Shown here piece after piece: positions 63,680 through 64,000 of a stretch of DNA of 64,000 nt (its first letter is position 1; every line of letters starts with the position of its first letter). The notes under the pieces were generated by a model. The model saw only the letters and a list, made by a program, of their open reading frames with translations, was not told the origin of the DNA and did not search any database. The stretch is from Loripinus fragilis (taxonomy: Eukaryota > Mollusca > Bivalvia > Lucinida > Lucinidae), in contig OZ026518.1 of the NCBI GenBank assembly GCA_964019695.1, positions 82,207,950-82,271,949 of the forward strand, in the 5' to 3' direction. The position numbers and the translations under genes are program-made.

Positions 63680-63918
63680 TGAGCCGTGACATGAAATTAC
63701 CAACAATGTGGTATGTGCGACACGCAAAGGCTCAGACCAGCCTGCGCATACGCGCAGACTGATCAGAGTCTTTGCTTGTCGCTTAATTATTATATAAGTG
63801 TTAAGCTACTGATCGAACTTAATTTGGTGTTTCTAAGCTTAACAGGAGGCTGCACAGGTTCGTCTGAGTCTACACTTGTCAAGATGGCACATTGTTGGAA
63901 ATCACATGCCACGGTTCA
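63680..63918 (+). mobile_element. MITE family 1, copy 6
   Basis: Starts tgagccgtgacatgaaatta and ends 'catgccacggttca'. Nearly identical to copy 5, 848 bp away. Confidence 0.9.
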
Positions 63919-64000
63919 AATATTCCTGAATACCGGGCCGCGTAGGTAGTCGGTAACGTGTCTGGCTACAGATACGTGTCTGACTGCAGATCCTGGTGTC
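63919..64000 (+). repeat. Start of a second copy of the SINE B block
   Basis: Repeats 63071-63147 ('aatattcctgaataccgggc', 'gtctggctacagatacgtgt') and runs off the window, so the tandem duplication continues to the right. Confidence 0.85.

Noticed and set aside
63373..63762. 129-codon plus-strand frame and overlapping frames near 63.4-63.7 kb
   Set aside because: Same minisatellite effect, extended into the MITE.

Overview
The window is animal genomic DNA: AT-rich, intron-rich and full of transposon debris. The short fold-back elements, the CR1/L2-type LINE fragments and a tubulointerstitial nephritis antigen-like gene together suggest a bivalve mollusc, probably of the clam type. The organism is an inference; the gene and repeat structures below are read from the sequence.

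Left end (1-7526, minus strand): an LTR retrotransposon whose two long terminal repeats look identical over the 1239 bp visible in both. It keeps one long frame (1884-4163) with Gag, a protease motif and an integrase zinc finger, but no reverse transcriptase or RNase H. It lies just upstream of what looks like the last coding exon of an unidentified plus-strand gene (7971-8064).

Middle and right (60677 down to 17260, minus strand): the main host gene. I assembled ten exons, all with canonical splice sites and matching phases, into a 496-residue TINAG/TINAGL1-like secreted protein. It has a signal peptide, a cysteine-rich N-terminal module, a VWC-like module and a papain-like domain whose catalytic cysteine is serine. 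Intron 1 is 22 kb. Three of its splice donors have a repeat element ending within about 20 bp on the intron side.

Intron 5 holds the most unusual mobile element: about 5.04 kb (24560-29602), bounded by 170-180 bp inverted repeats and a TA duplication. It carries a broken gene of a widespread invertebrate family. The gene ends in a PIN/XPG-nuclease-like stretch and a cysteine cluster, and one block of it is inverted in place. I recognise no standard transposase in it.

The rest is repeats. They include six full copies of a 239-bp MITE, several other fold-back families, tRNA-derived SINE copies, two CR1/L2-type LINE fragments, a Tc1-like relic and tandem duplications. At the right end an 18-bp minisatellite lies inside a tandemly duplicated block (61.8-64.0 kb). 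Its long open frames are by-products of an 18-bp unit without stop codons and are not genes.
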